Shown here: one piece after another, positions 49,901 through 57,755 of the stretch
Position numbering within the stretch: the stretch's first letter is position 1
How the letters are laid out: each line of letters begins with the position of its first letter
NCBI GenBank assembly: GCA_963971305.1
Contig: OZ020305.1
Location: forward strand, 15,657,001-15,721,000
Direction of reading: 5' to 3'
DNA: 64,000 nucleotides
Source of the DNA: Arcuatula senhousia
Lineage: Eukaryota; Mollusca; Bivalvia; Mytilida; Mytilidae
The notes under the pieces: model-generated
What the model was told of the DNA's origin: nothing
Seen by the model: the letters and a program-made list of their open reading frames with translations, nothing else
The model's database searches: none
Program-made: the position numbers and the translations under genes

Positions 49901-51027
49901 TTACAGACATGTCTGTCCTTGTTACTATATCCCTTTTTACACGTCTGACAGTAATAGTTTCTGGTCAAGAATCCTGTTACAGTGGTGATGACATCGTAAT
50001 GGTCGTCGTGGTGGTAAAGATAGATCTTCTTCTCTGCATCTGGTCCCTCATAGATAACCCCGTTAAAGTAGTCCTTAGAAAAAACGGTGATTTGGTATCC
50101 TGACAGAACAGCTTGGAATTGTTTCAGTTCCTCGATACCGCAGGGTCCTTTTGGTACTTTGGCTTTTTCGTGAAGTTTTTCTGCTAATTCCTGTTGAATA
50201 CATCTTCCTTGGCGGATAGTGTCCCACATTGAGTGCTTATCGATTCTTGCTTTAGCAGTAACAATGGCTCTAGCACAGCATAAAGCGTCTCGGTTTCGGA
50301 TCCTGATGAAACTTTGTTTGTCTTTCAGCATTCTCTCGAGATCAACGTAATTGCACCGTTTCCGCCCGCTTCCTTCGGGAATGGATACGTGAAGGACATC
50401 TAATTCTAAACTTCCATCCAATACAAACTCCTCATGAGATTGTAATACTCTCTCTATTTCCTTTAATAGTAGTTCCGTAGTCAAGTCCTTGAGTTGTAAT
50501 ATGGGAAGGGCAATCGGGAAGTCGAGGGAGTTGGTTTCAATTGACAGTTTAACGAGGTCGTGTTCTTTCATCTCTTCTCCAATGGTTTGCAGGATGGAGT
50601 CGAATAACCGATATAGTGTTCTTGAGATGGAAGGCAGGTCCGTGACTTCAAATGCCTTAAAAGTGACGGTATAATGATTTCTCGAAGTTCCAAACTTGAG
50701 TATTCTTTTCTTCTCCTGCCGTTTGATGGTGTAATAGGATTTCGGATCATCCATGTGGAACGGTTGCCCTGCTCCTCTTTGTCCATGTCTTTGCTGATGT
50801 AACTCTAAAAGGCGTTGGTTGGCAAAGGCCTGGTTGCATTGGGTACATTCGTAACCCATTTGGTGGCGGGTCATGTGAGCTTGTAGATTCTCCCGCCTTG
50901 TAAAAGTCTTGGTGCATCTCGTACACGAGTAAGTCTCTCGGTGGTTGGTCCATCGTCTATGACGATGTAGCTGACTCATCTTCTCAAAATTGGCTTCGCA
51001 TTGGTTGCAGGTAAATTGCTTAGCCAT
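46972..51027 (-). CDS. polB: Protein-primed-type family B DNA polymerase with C2H2 fingers
   Basis: An uninterrupted 1351-codon ORF. Residues 5-81 hold three C2H2 fingers (Cys7/10-His23/29, Cys35/38-His51/55, Cys61/64-His77/81). Residues of about 350-470 are a Cys/His-rich region. The 3'-5' exonuclease motifs are FDFE (484-487), HNFKGYD (582-588) and YCITDVD (709-715). Residues of about 805-840 carry DGYHDGTVYEFHGCYWHGCP, resembling Vsr-type nucleases. Polymerase motifs are YYDVTSLYP (Asp930), KLMLNSFWGKFG (about 1117) and YCDTDS (Asp1215, Asp1217). All catalytic residues appear present. The arrangement matches the PolB of Polinton/Maverick elements and related viruses, but no integrase, ATPase or capsid gene is adjacent. 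The ATG at 51025 is preceded by a TTTCAG acceptor, suggesting a 5'-UTR intron. Confidence 0.95.
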   Translation of the reverse strand: MAKQFTCNQCEANFEKMSQLHRHRRWTNHRETYSCTRCTKTFTRRENLQAHMTRHQMGYECTQCNQAFANQRLLELHQQRHGQRGAGQPFHMDDPKSYYTIKRQEKKRILKFGTSRNHYTVTFKAFEVTDLPSISRTLYRLFDSILQTIGEEMKEHDLVKLSIETNSLDFPIALPILQLKDLTTELLLKEIERVLQSHEEFVLDGSLELDVLHVSIPEGSGRKRCNYVDLERMLKDKQSFIRIRNRDALCCARAIVTAKARIDKHSMWDTIRQGRCIQQELAEKLHEKAKVPKGPCGIEELKQFQAVLSGYQITVFSKDYFNGVIYEGPDAEKKIYLYHHDDHYDVITTVTGFLTRNYYCQTCKKGYSNKDRHVCNNPCILCKKIHEPCEDDWINCSQCNRNFRGKECFQLHLEQTKKGNSTCKWYYKCKDCGHAVNMEKRETDHECDEMYCRSCKQYCDPSHQCYMMPIVIKEPPEGQTYIFFDFECTQDDLVECDTGYQPDSNGTCFHCKASTCGAMEHRPNLCVVHKVCTVCMEEEVTKESICKICGQNQLIFRGHNANNDFCNWLFSGNNNNSTVICHNFKGYDSFPVLQYLFHHGIQPKIIPNGAKNMAVTIPRCSIRMIDSLNFLPTALTNLPKMFGFDELHKGYFPHLFNRKENQNTRLETLPEIRYYNPDGMKAEDRITFMKWYEDHRNDPFDVQEELLKYCITDVDILRKACLTFRQLFMDTLEGTPIDPFQNSITIASACNLVFRSKFLRWNTIGLIPAQGYRPEHKHSIKAMKWLKYVSAIKDIQIQHAENEGEKQIGPYRVDGYHDGTVYEFHGCYWHGCPRCYSKETINTVNNMSMYDLHQRTQEKKTYLQQEGYTYVEKWECDFERELKTDTTMSDFVNSLEMVPALEPREAFYGGRTEALTLYKEAEENSINYYDVTSLYPFVNKTGKVPKGHPIIITENFGDIHEYEGLVKCKVLPPRNLYIPVLPVRINNKLMFPLCRTCTESYQQETCNHTEKDRAITGTWVTDELKKALVKGYSIINMYEVWHFEDVEQYDPERKSGGLFTDYINTFLKMKQEASGWPEWCQSEEAKRQYIKDYEEKEGIQLDYNKVEKNLGIRSLAKLMLNSFWGKFGQRNNMQQTTYITEQKKYFDMLTSDKIEVTGMQFVNDEMVELRWKYKEEFVETQKKKNVVIAVYTTAQARLKLYSYLENLGPRTLYCDTDSIVFTSKPGQWKPELGDYLGDLTDEVPGNTITQFVTGGPKNYAYKLAVPERGGNRTMCKVRGITLNYKNALDINFDTIKEMVTINRSDIRTVRDEYKIQRSNQKLLTVSQKKDYRIVFDKRVIMNDLTTRPYGY

Positions 51028-51270
51028 CTGAAATAAAAATAAAACAGGTAAGTATAAAGTTGTCTATTGTTTCCTCTTTTTTAATTGTATGCCTTTCAAA
51101 TTATATACTGTCTATTGATTCCTCTTCTTTTCATTGTATGCCTTTCAAAGTTAAGTTGGATATGTATGAGTCCTACCTTTTCTCCCGTCGTTAAAACACG
51201 TCTGAACTCTTTGGTGTCTAATCGTAAAATGATTTCATTTCAAATGGTTTACCTGTATAATGGATTGTAC

Positions 51271-51290
51271 CACGTGATCACGTCACGTGA
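51271..51290 (-). promoter_or_regulatory. E-box cluster, putative promoter of left polB
   Basis: CACGTGATCACGTCACGTGA contains two CACGTG E-boxes around a CACGT-type half site, 245 bp upstream of the polymerase ATG. It is mirrored at 55404-55423. USF/MITF/Max-type bHLH-zip factors bind such boxes; the promoter role is inferred from position. Confidence 0.5.
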
Positions 51291-51812
51291 CTTCTGGATC
51301 AAACCGGTTAGAACTGGTTTGGACTTGATTTTACGTTTTGAAAGTTTTAGTTCATCGAATTGCTTTTTTTTGTTGGAATCGGTTCTTTAAATTTTTATGT
51401 TTGTTGGTTTTTAATTTTGTAAGTGTGTTTTCGTAGTTTGATGTTTTTTCATCAACAGATTTTCTTAACGGTAAGATTTTGTAAGTTTGTTCTCGTAGTT
51501 TGTTGTTTTTTCATCAACAGATTTTCTTTTGTGGTAAGATTTTGTGAGTTTCTTTTTAAAGTGGAAGGTTTTTCGTCAATGCAATTTTGATTTTGTTTGA
51601 ATTTGATGTACCGATTTTCGTTTTTAAGTCAAATGTTTTGATCTCTGTCTTGTATTTTTTGTGTCGAAAACGCTTCAACAGGTATTTTTAAAGGGGGCAA
51701 ATGGCTTAAAATGGGCATTTTAGGGTGAAATGGGTAAAATGGGGCTAAATTGGGTGTTTTGGGGGTAAAATGAGTAAAATTGGGGGGGGGGGGGTTGTAA
51801 TGGGGGATATTG

Positions 51813-51852
51813 GGGCTGCTGCTGCTGCTGCTGCTGCGGCGGCGGCGGCGGA
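51813..51852 (+). repeat. (CTG)7(CGG)5 microsatellite, mirrored in the right arm
   Basis: Seven CTG and five CGG units. The right arm has exactly seven CAG and five CCG units at about 54850-54888, so the arms agree even at a mutable repeat. Confidence 0.85.
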
Positions 51853-51955
51853 GGGTAAATGGCTGCTATTGTTGCTCCAGTAGAGGTAGTTTAGGGGGGA
51901 GAGGGATTTTGCTGTTCCATGGGAAGAATGAAAACGCGTATACTAGTTCGGATAG

Positions 51956-51961
51956 TTTATT
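51956..51961 (-). terminator. Poly(A) signal of the left small-protein gene
   Basis: AATAAA on the minus strand, 30 bases after the last open codon (51991). Mirrored at 54732-54737. Confidence 0.6.
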
Positions 51962-51990
51962 GAGTTAAAACATTCTTCTTCATGTAGTCT

Positions 51991-52670
51991 TTAAACGATC
52001 GCTTCTTCTTTAATGGGTTGGTTGGTTTCTTTTGGATTTTCCTTTTTTGTCTTGGGCTTTCTTCCTCTTGAGGTCTTTGTAGGCTTGTGGTTCATGGGTT
52101 TCTTGGTCTTTACATCGTTGAGGTTCTTTACTTCCTTGGACTTTGCTAGTCTTCTTCTTGAGTTCTTTGTAGGCTTTACTGATTTTCCATTATGGTTCAT
52201 GGGCTTCTTGGCCTTTACAACGTTAAGGTTCTTTACATCCTTACATCGTTGAGGTTCTTTACTTCCTTGGACTTTGCTAGCCTTCTTCTTGAGTTCTTTG
52301 TAGGCTTTACTGATTTTCCATTATGGTTCATGGGCTTCTTGGCCTTTACAACGTTAAGGTTCTTTACATCCTTTGTCTTCTCAGACTTAATTGATCGCCG
52401 TGTCTTCTTTAACTTTGCCATCTGTTCTCTCTTTGAGTCTTGTAGCTTTGTCAAGTGTCTTATTTCCTTGTATATAGCTTTTCCCAAACTTTCAAGTCTA
52501 TGTTCCACACTCTTTGGACGTTTGGATTGTTCTCCCGGTGGTACAACGTGTCGAGTCTTAGTTTGCGTTGCCCTTTTCTCTTTCGAGTCTACATGTTTCA
52601 CCTTCTCGTGGCGTGTAACATCACTCGGCCATGAAAACCGTCTATTGCATTCGGAGCACTGATAAGCCAT
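51991..52670 (-). CDS. Lysine-rich small C2H2 protein, left copy (frameshifted tail)
   Basis: The ATG at 52668 opens a 145-codon frame ending at 52233. It has one C2H2 finger (YQCSECNRRFSWPSDVTRHE then KVKH) followed by a lysine/arginine-rich tail like a linker histone. A 131-bp tandem duplication changes frame, so the tail ends early as NDVRM. The original tail continues in another frame at 52200-51991 and ends KEEAIV. The finger resembles those at the N-terminus of the polymerase next door. A DNA-binding or packaging partner, or a replication accessory, is inferred; no family is recognised. Transcription would start from the central block. Confidence 0.7.
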
Positions 52671-52822
52671 GTTCTCTCTTCGGTGTCTAATGTAAAACTA
52701 ACTCAATCTCCACCTGTCAATCCTTATATCCATATTTCACTTTCTTAACCTTATATTCGTTATGTAAAGGTCTTTAGCTCTTTAACGCTATGTAACACAT
52801 CTACCCTCACTTAAAATGTGGA

Positions 52823-52993
52823 ATTGGTCACTTTGTGGTCAAGTCCTGACTGACCACTGACCATAACCACCCTTATAATTCCAGATTATGCCTCTAGACC
52901 TCTTAAGCTCTCTAACGATATACAACAACTCTATATTAGACCTAATTTAAGGATTGGTCACTTTGTGGTCAAGTCCTGACTGACCACTGACCA
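52823..52993. promoter_or_regulatory. Two iterons of TGGTCA/TGACCA boxes, left arm
   Basis: A block of about 41 bp beginning ATTGGTCACTTTGTGGTCAA and ending GACTGACCACTGACCA occurs at 52823-52863 and 52953-52993, 130 bp apart. Each holds two direct GGTCA and two inverted TGACC boxes. Both are repeated inverted in the right arm. Operator or replication-origin use is inference. Confidence 0.6.
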
Positions 52994-53060
52994 AAACACA
53001 GTACATCATCAGAAAGCCATTGTCCTAGAGAAGACAATGCAACAAACCGGAAGGAAATCG

Positions 53061-53585
53061 GTCAAGGAATAACAAAGTTAGGGCCCGTTAAACACTAGTA
53101 GTATAGATGCACCGATTAGCTCGGATATCTCGAATTCGAATTTTCGCGGTAAAATGAGATTCCAAAAGGACCGGATGTGGCGTCACCGGAAGCAAGATGG
53201 CCGACCGGAAGCAAAATGGCGGAGCCGGAAGCAAGATGGCCACCGGAACCGGTTGTGACGTCATAAACATGCGCAAAAGGGACATATCCACATATCCACC
53301 TGAGAAATAATAAATGATCGGTCAAGGAATAACAAAGTTAGGGCCCGTTAAACACTAGTAGTATAGATGCACCGATTAGCTCGGATATCTCGAATTCGAA
53401 TTTTCGCGGTAAAATGAGATTCCAAAAGGACCGGATGTGGCGTCACCGGAAGCAAGATGGCCGACCGGAAGCAAAATGGCGGAACCGGAAGCAAGATGGC
53501 CACCGGAACCGGTTGTGACGTCATAAACATGCGCAAAAGGGACATATCCACATATCCACCTGAGAAATAATAAATGATCGGTCCC
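53061..53585. promoter_or_regulatory. Central bidirectional promoter block, tandem 260-bp repeat
   Basis: The 260-bp unit starts at 53061 and repeats at 53321. Each unit has GACCGGATGTG and three CCGGAAGC ETS-type sites, three YY1-type sites (CAAGATGGCC twice, CAAAATGGCGG), TTTCGCGG and a perfect CRE TGACGTCA (53256-53263 in the first unit). It lies between two divergent small-protein genes whose starts are about 400 bp away on either side. The 53088-53291 and 53348-53551 open frames are artefacts of this repeat. Confidence 0.7.
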
Positions 53586-53699
53586 TCTATACTACTAGTG
53601 TTTAACGGGCCCTAACTTTGTTATTCCTTGACCGATTTCCTTCCGGTTTGTTGCATTGTCTTCTCTAGGACAATGGCTTTCTGATGATGTACTGTGTTT

Positions 53700-53870
53700 T
53701 GGTCAGTGGTCAGTCAGGACTTGACCACAAAGTGACCAATCCTTAAATTAGGTCTAATATAGAGTTGTTGTATATCGTTAGAGAGCTTAAGAGGTCTAGA
53801 GGCATAATCTGGAATTATAAGGGTGGTTATGGTCAGTGGTCAGTCAGGACTTGACCACAAAGTGACCAAT
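53700..53870. promoter_or_regulatory. Two iterons of TGGTCA/TGACCA boxes, right arm
   Basis: Inverted copies of the left-arm iterons, at 53700-53740 and 53830-53870. Together the palindrome has four blocks arranged symmetrically around the central promoter. Confidence 0.6.
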
Positions 53871-54022
53871 TCCACATTTTAAGTGAGGGTAGATGTGTTA
53901 CATAGCGTTAAAGAGCTAAAGACCTTTACATAACGAATATAAGGTTAAGAAAGTGAAATATGGATATAAGGATTGACAGGTGGAGATTGAGTTAGTTTTA
54001 CATTAGACACCGAAGAGAGAAC

Positions 54023-54702
54023 ATGGCTTATCAGTGCTCCGAATGCAATAGACGGTTTTCATGGCCGAGTGATGTTACACGCCACGAGAAGGTGAAACAT
54101 GTGGACTCGAAAGAGAAAAGGGCAACGCAAACTAAGACTCGACACGTTGTACCACCGGGAGAACAATCCAAACGTCCAAAGAGTGTGGAACATAGACTTG
54201 AAAGTTTGGGAAAAGCTATATACAAGGAAATAAGACACTTGACAAAGCTACAAGACTCAAAGAGAGAACAGATGGCAAAGTTAAAGAAGACACGGCGATC
54301 AATTAAGTCTGAGAAGACCAAGGATGTAAAGAACCTTAACGTTGTAAAGGCCAAGAAGCCCATGAACCATAATGGAAAATCAGTAAAGCCTACAAAGAAC
54401 TCAAGAAGAAGACTAGCAAAGTCCAAGGAAGTAAAGAACCTCAACGATGTAAGGATGTAAAGAACCTTAACGTTGTAAAGGCCAAGAAGCCCATGAACCA
54501 TAATGGAAAATCAGTAAAGCCTACAAAGAACTCAAGAAGAAGACTAGCAAAGTCCAAGGAAGTAAAGAACCTCAACGATGTAAAGACCAAGAAACCCATG
54601 AACCACAAGCCTACAAAGACCTCAAGAGGAAGAAAGCCCAAGACAAAAAAGGAAAATCCAAAAGAAACCAACCAACCCATTAAAGAAGAAGCGATCGTTT
54701 AA
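54023..54702 (+). CDS. Lysine-rich small C2H2 protein, right copy (frameshifted tail)
   Basis: The protein sequence is identical to the left-arm copy over 145 codons (54023-54460). The frame breaks through the same 131-bp duplication (units at 54322 and 54453). The continuation in another frame runs 54493-54702 and ends KEEAIV. An identical frameshifting duplication in both arms implies that the arms were copied or homogenised after it arose. A poly(A) signal is at 54732. A truncated 145-residue product with its zinc finger intact could still be made. Confidence 0.7.
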
Positions 54703-55403
54703 AGACTACATGAAGAAGAATGTTTTAACTCAATAAACTATCCGAACTAGTATACGCGTTTTCATTCTTCCCATGGAACAGCAAAATCCCTCTCCCCCCT
54801 AAACTACCTCTACTGGAGCAACAATAGCAGCCATTTACCCTCCGCCGCCGCCGCCGCAGCAGCAGCAGCAGCAGCAGCCCCAATATCCCCCATTACAACC
54901 CCCCCCCCCCCCAATTTTACTCATTTTACCCCCAAAACACCCAATTTAGCCCCATTTTACCCATTTCACCCTAAAATGCCCATTTTAAGCCATTTGCCCC
55001 CTTTAAAAATACCTGTTGAAGCGTTTTCGACACAAAAAATACAAGACAGAGATCAAAACATTTGACTTAAAAACGAAAATCGGTACATCAAATTCAAACA
55101 AAATCAAAATTGCATTGACGAAAAACCTTCCACTTTAAAAAGAAACTCACAAAATCTTACCACAAAAGAAAATCTGTTGATGAAAAAACAACAAACTACG
55201 AGAACAAACTTACAAAATCTTACCGTTAAGAAAATCTGTTGATGAAAAAACATCAAACTACGAAAACACACTTACAAAATTAAAAACCAACAAACATAAA
55301 AATTTAAAGAACCGATTCCAACAAAAAAAAGCAATTCGATGAACTAAAACTTTCAAAACGTAAAATCAAGTCCAAACCAGTTCTAACCGGTTTGATCCAG
55401 AAG

Positions 55404-55423
55404 TCACGTGACGTGATCACGTG
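55404..55423 (+). promoter_or_regulatory. E-box cluster, putative promoter of right polB
   Basis: TCACGTGACGTGATCACGTG, the mirror of 51271-51290. The LINE insertion now separates it from its polymerase gene by 6.6 kb. Confidence 0.45.
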
Positions 55424-55604
55424 GTACAATCCATTATACAGGTAAACCATTTGAAATGAAATCATTTTACGATTAGACACCAAAGAGTTCAGACGTGTTT
55501 TAACGACGGGAGAAAAGGTAGGACTCATACATATCCAACTTAACTTTGAAAGGCATACAATGAAAAGAAGAGGAATCAATAGACAGTATATAATTTGAAA
55601 GGCA

Positions 55605-55610
55605 TACAAT
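55605..55610 (+). repeat. LINE target-site duplication, left copy
   Basis: TACAAT, repeated at 62224-62229. The left palindrome arm has a single uninterrupted ATACAATTAAAAAAG at this place. Confidence 0.85.
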
Positions 55611-55625
55611 AAATACAAAAAAATA

Positions 55626-55656
55626 CACTTCCGGTGTAATGGCGGCACGCAGCTAA
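55626..55656 (+). promoter_or_regulatory. Internal LINE promoter sites: ETS plus YY1
   Basis: CACTTCCGGTG (inverted CCGGAAGTG, ETS type) is followed at once by TAATGGCGGCACG (YY1 type), 15-45 bases from the 5' end. Mammalian L1 elements carry a YY1 site near their 5' end that sets the start. The role here is inferred. Confidence 0.5.
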
Positions 55657-55823
55657 ATAAATTGAAGATGCAGAAAACCCAAATTCAGTGACAATTACCA
55701 TACATCAATGACATTTTGTGATAAATACACAATGTATATAAGTACATAAACGTTTTATGTACAAAATTGCCAGGTTTCATCCCTGAAAACACGCACATCG
55801 TCACCATTGACAATCTGTTCAAC

Positions 55824-57755
55824 ATGAGCGGCAGAGATCCAAAACCGCCGACCAAATTTTCTGATTGTGTTACCGGCGACGACCTAGACGATATCTTCGA
55901 TGAAACCATTATTGACCCAAATACCGATTATGAACGGCCTGTCAATCATGAACAAGTAAACGGGAAAATAAACAATGTTTCCTTTAAAACATCCCCAGAG
56001 CGCCTAGAAAGATGGAAGTCCGCCATTGTTTCATATTTTGGACATGAAAACACCACAATACTTAAAGATGGAACTACAATCAAAGTAGTCTGTGATTTAG
56101 AAAAATCCAAAAACTCTGTTATTAAAATAAACTTTTATAAATCAGGAGCAGTGGTCATTCAAGGTGCAAAGTGCTCACTATTTACAATCACATACTTCAA
56201 AAAGATCAAAGCAAGTATGGACAGTCAGACAATTTCACATGAACAAATTGATAATGTCAATCAAATACCCAAAAGTCTGCCCAAAGACAACACTCCAGAA
56301 AACTCGTTTGACTCCTCGATCACATTTGCCAAAGCCTTAGCAAATAATGACACTTCTACACCAACAAAAGTTACACCTAATATTAATGCAAATCCTGCTG
56401 GCATTAATATCACACCCAAAGAGAGAATACAACAGCATAGTCAGTCACTTTCTGCCAAAATCGAGAATGTAAATAACTCTCTTTTGATCATTGACTCAAC
56501 AATGAAATCATTCATCAATAAATTATCAGACATCAAGAGTGCAACTGATAACTTAATTCCTACCATGAAAACAGAATATTTAAATTCAAACAAAAAGATC
56601 TTACAAATTAGTGAAAACGTTGAAAATATCAACAATAAAATCAAACACTGCAATCAAGCAGTTGAATCAATCCACACCAAGCTTAACATTCTGGATACAC
56701 AGCTCAAACAGAGTGCCATGGAGAAAAATGAAACTCATGAGAAAATTAATACAAAACTTCAAAATATTGAAGGATACTGTAGCCAAAACCATGAATCCTT
56801 AGAATTAGTTTCTAACAAAATGAAAGACCTACAACACCGTCTTGAATCTTTAGAGAGAGAAATCAACCCAAATTGTGCAAAGTCTGAGGAAATCTTTGAT
56901 AACATGATAGGACCGAAAAACACCAATGAAAATAAACAAACCCATTCTGATACATTATCAAAAGAAGCAACACAATGTGACTACTTAATTCTGAGCGACT
57001 CAATATTAAGAAGGATAAATCCTGTTAAATTTACACCAAATGGGAAAACCTTGAAAAGATTCATACGTGGAGGAATAAACACATGCGAGTCGTTTATCAA
57101 CAAACATGGATCAAAACTGAAACCCAAAACTGTTTTGGTAAACATTGGAACAAGAGATCTCCGAGCACCAAAGGGAATCGAGAATAAGAGTGTTTCACAG
57201 TTATATCAAACCCTGACAAACACTTGGCCAGAAGCTACAATTTTTATCCTACCAATTATAAGAAGGAAGGACACACCATATGGACAAATTAAACAAGCCA
57301 ACTTTATACTCACAAATGAAAGCAAGAAGTTCCAAAAGATTACAATCTTGGATGTATTTGACCCCACAGAGGACATGTTTTACGATCAGGCACATTTAAA
57401 CAACAATAAAGGTCTACCCGCAGTTGTACGACACTTGAAAACCAAGATGAACATGTACCCCGGCAAAAGTGAAACATTTCAACAAGGGAATAGCTTTAAT
57501 AGAAGCAATTATGTACAATACCCTAGTTATTTTGACAAAGGAAAACAATATCCACAACCGTCTCAACCAAGCCCTCCGAGACCACCATGGATGTTTCCGA
57601 ACAACTTTGACAAAGGAAAACATTATCCACAACCGTCTCAACCAAATCCTCAGAGACCCCCGTGGATGTTTCCAAATGACCAAATTCCACCACAATGGCA
57701 ACCACCTTGGTTTTGGCCACCACTGAACAACTACATGTACAACCAAAAATATTGA
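55824..57755 (+). CDS. LINE ORF1 protein with coiled coil and SGNH-type domain
   Basis: It is 643 codons from ATG 55824 (CAACATGAGCG); the frame is open a little upstream but without an ATG. Residues of about 50-115 hold a compact domain with INFYKSGAVVIQGAKCSLF. Residues of about 205-355 are heptad-like coiled coil. From residue 388, LILSDSILRRI gives a nucleophile-type Ser391 or Ser393, GTRDL lies near 444, and DQAHLN gives Asp521/His524. These are the blocks of the SGNH/GDSL esterase domain found in ORF1 of CR1-like LINEs. The C-terminus has two repeats of FDKGK-YPQPSQP-RPPWMFPN and a Trp/Pro-rich end. Its presumed role is RNA-binding and RNP formation; esterase activity is untested. Confidence 0.85.
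   Translation: MSGRDPKPPTKFSDCVTGDDLDDIFDETIIDPNTDYERPVNHEQVNGKINNVSFKTSPERLERWKSAIVSYFGHENTTILKDGTTIKVVCDLEKSKNSVIKINFYKSGAVVIQGAKCSLFTITYFKKIKASMDSQTISHEQIDNVNQIPKSLPKDNTPENSFDSSITFAKALANNDTSTPTKVTPNINANPAGINITPKERIQQHSQSLSAKIENVNNSLLIIDSTMKSFINKLSDIKSATDNLIPTMKTEYLNSNKKILQISENVENINNKIKHCNQAVESIHTKLNILDTQLKQSAMEKNETHEKINTKLQNIEGYCSQNHESLELVSNKMKDLQHRLESLEREINPNCAKSEEIFDNMIGPKNTNENKQTHSDTLSKEATQCDYLILSDSILRRINPVKFTPNGKTLKRFIRGGINTCESFINKHGSKLKPKTVLVNIGTRDLRAPKGIENKSVSQLYQTLTNTWPEATIFILPIIRRKDTPYGQIKQANFILTNESKKFQKITILDVFDPTEDMFYDQAHLNNNKGLPAVVRHLKTKMNMYPGKSETFQQGNSFNRSNYVQYPSYFDKGKQYPQPSQPSPPRPPWMFPNNFDKGKHYPQPSQPNPQRPPWMFPNDQIPPQWQPPWFWPPLNNYMYNQKY

Larger units (their letters stand above)
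51028..53107. repeat. Left arm of the palindrome, non-polymerase part (2080 bp)
   Basis: It is the inverted copy of 53586-55610 plus 62230-62284, which also sum to 2080 bp. The arms differ by only a few bases (for example ACA/ACC in one codon and 13 versus 14 bases in a G-run), apart from a diverged patch next to the polymerase start. It contains the small-protein gene, E-box cluster, two iterons and a CTG/CGG microsatellite. Confidence 0.95.
53586..55610. repeat. Right arm of the palindrome up to the LINE insertion
   Basis: Starting TCTATACTACTAGTG, this is the inverted copy of 53107 back to about 51083. The arm continues after the LINE at 62230. It includes the same gene, iterons, poly(A) signal, microsatellites and E-boxes as the left arm. 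Confidence 0.95.

Noticed and set aside
49388..50103. Several open frames on the + strand inside the polymerase
   Set aside because: Shadows of a 4-kb coding sequence on the opposite strand, without domains.
46214..51027. Calling the locus a complete Polinton/Maverick or virus
   Set aside because: Only the polymerase and a small C2H2 protein are visible; integrase, ATPase, protease and capsid genes are not seen in the window.
52013..52662. Phe/Leu-rich frames antisense to the small C2H2 gene, and the mirrored ones at 54031-54680
   Set aside because: Complement of lysine codons (AAG to CTT) gives hydrophobic strings. These are shadows.
53088..53551. Two nearly identical 67-codon minus-strand frames
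   Set aside because: They fall in the tandem 260-bp promoter block and track its duplication; no protein features.
51028..55610. Palindrome as a sequencing or assembly fold-back artefact
   Set aside because: The arms differ by base changes, a G-run indel and a diverged patch, and only the right arm holds the LINE and Penelope insertions with target duplications. Spanning long reads would still be the final proof.
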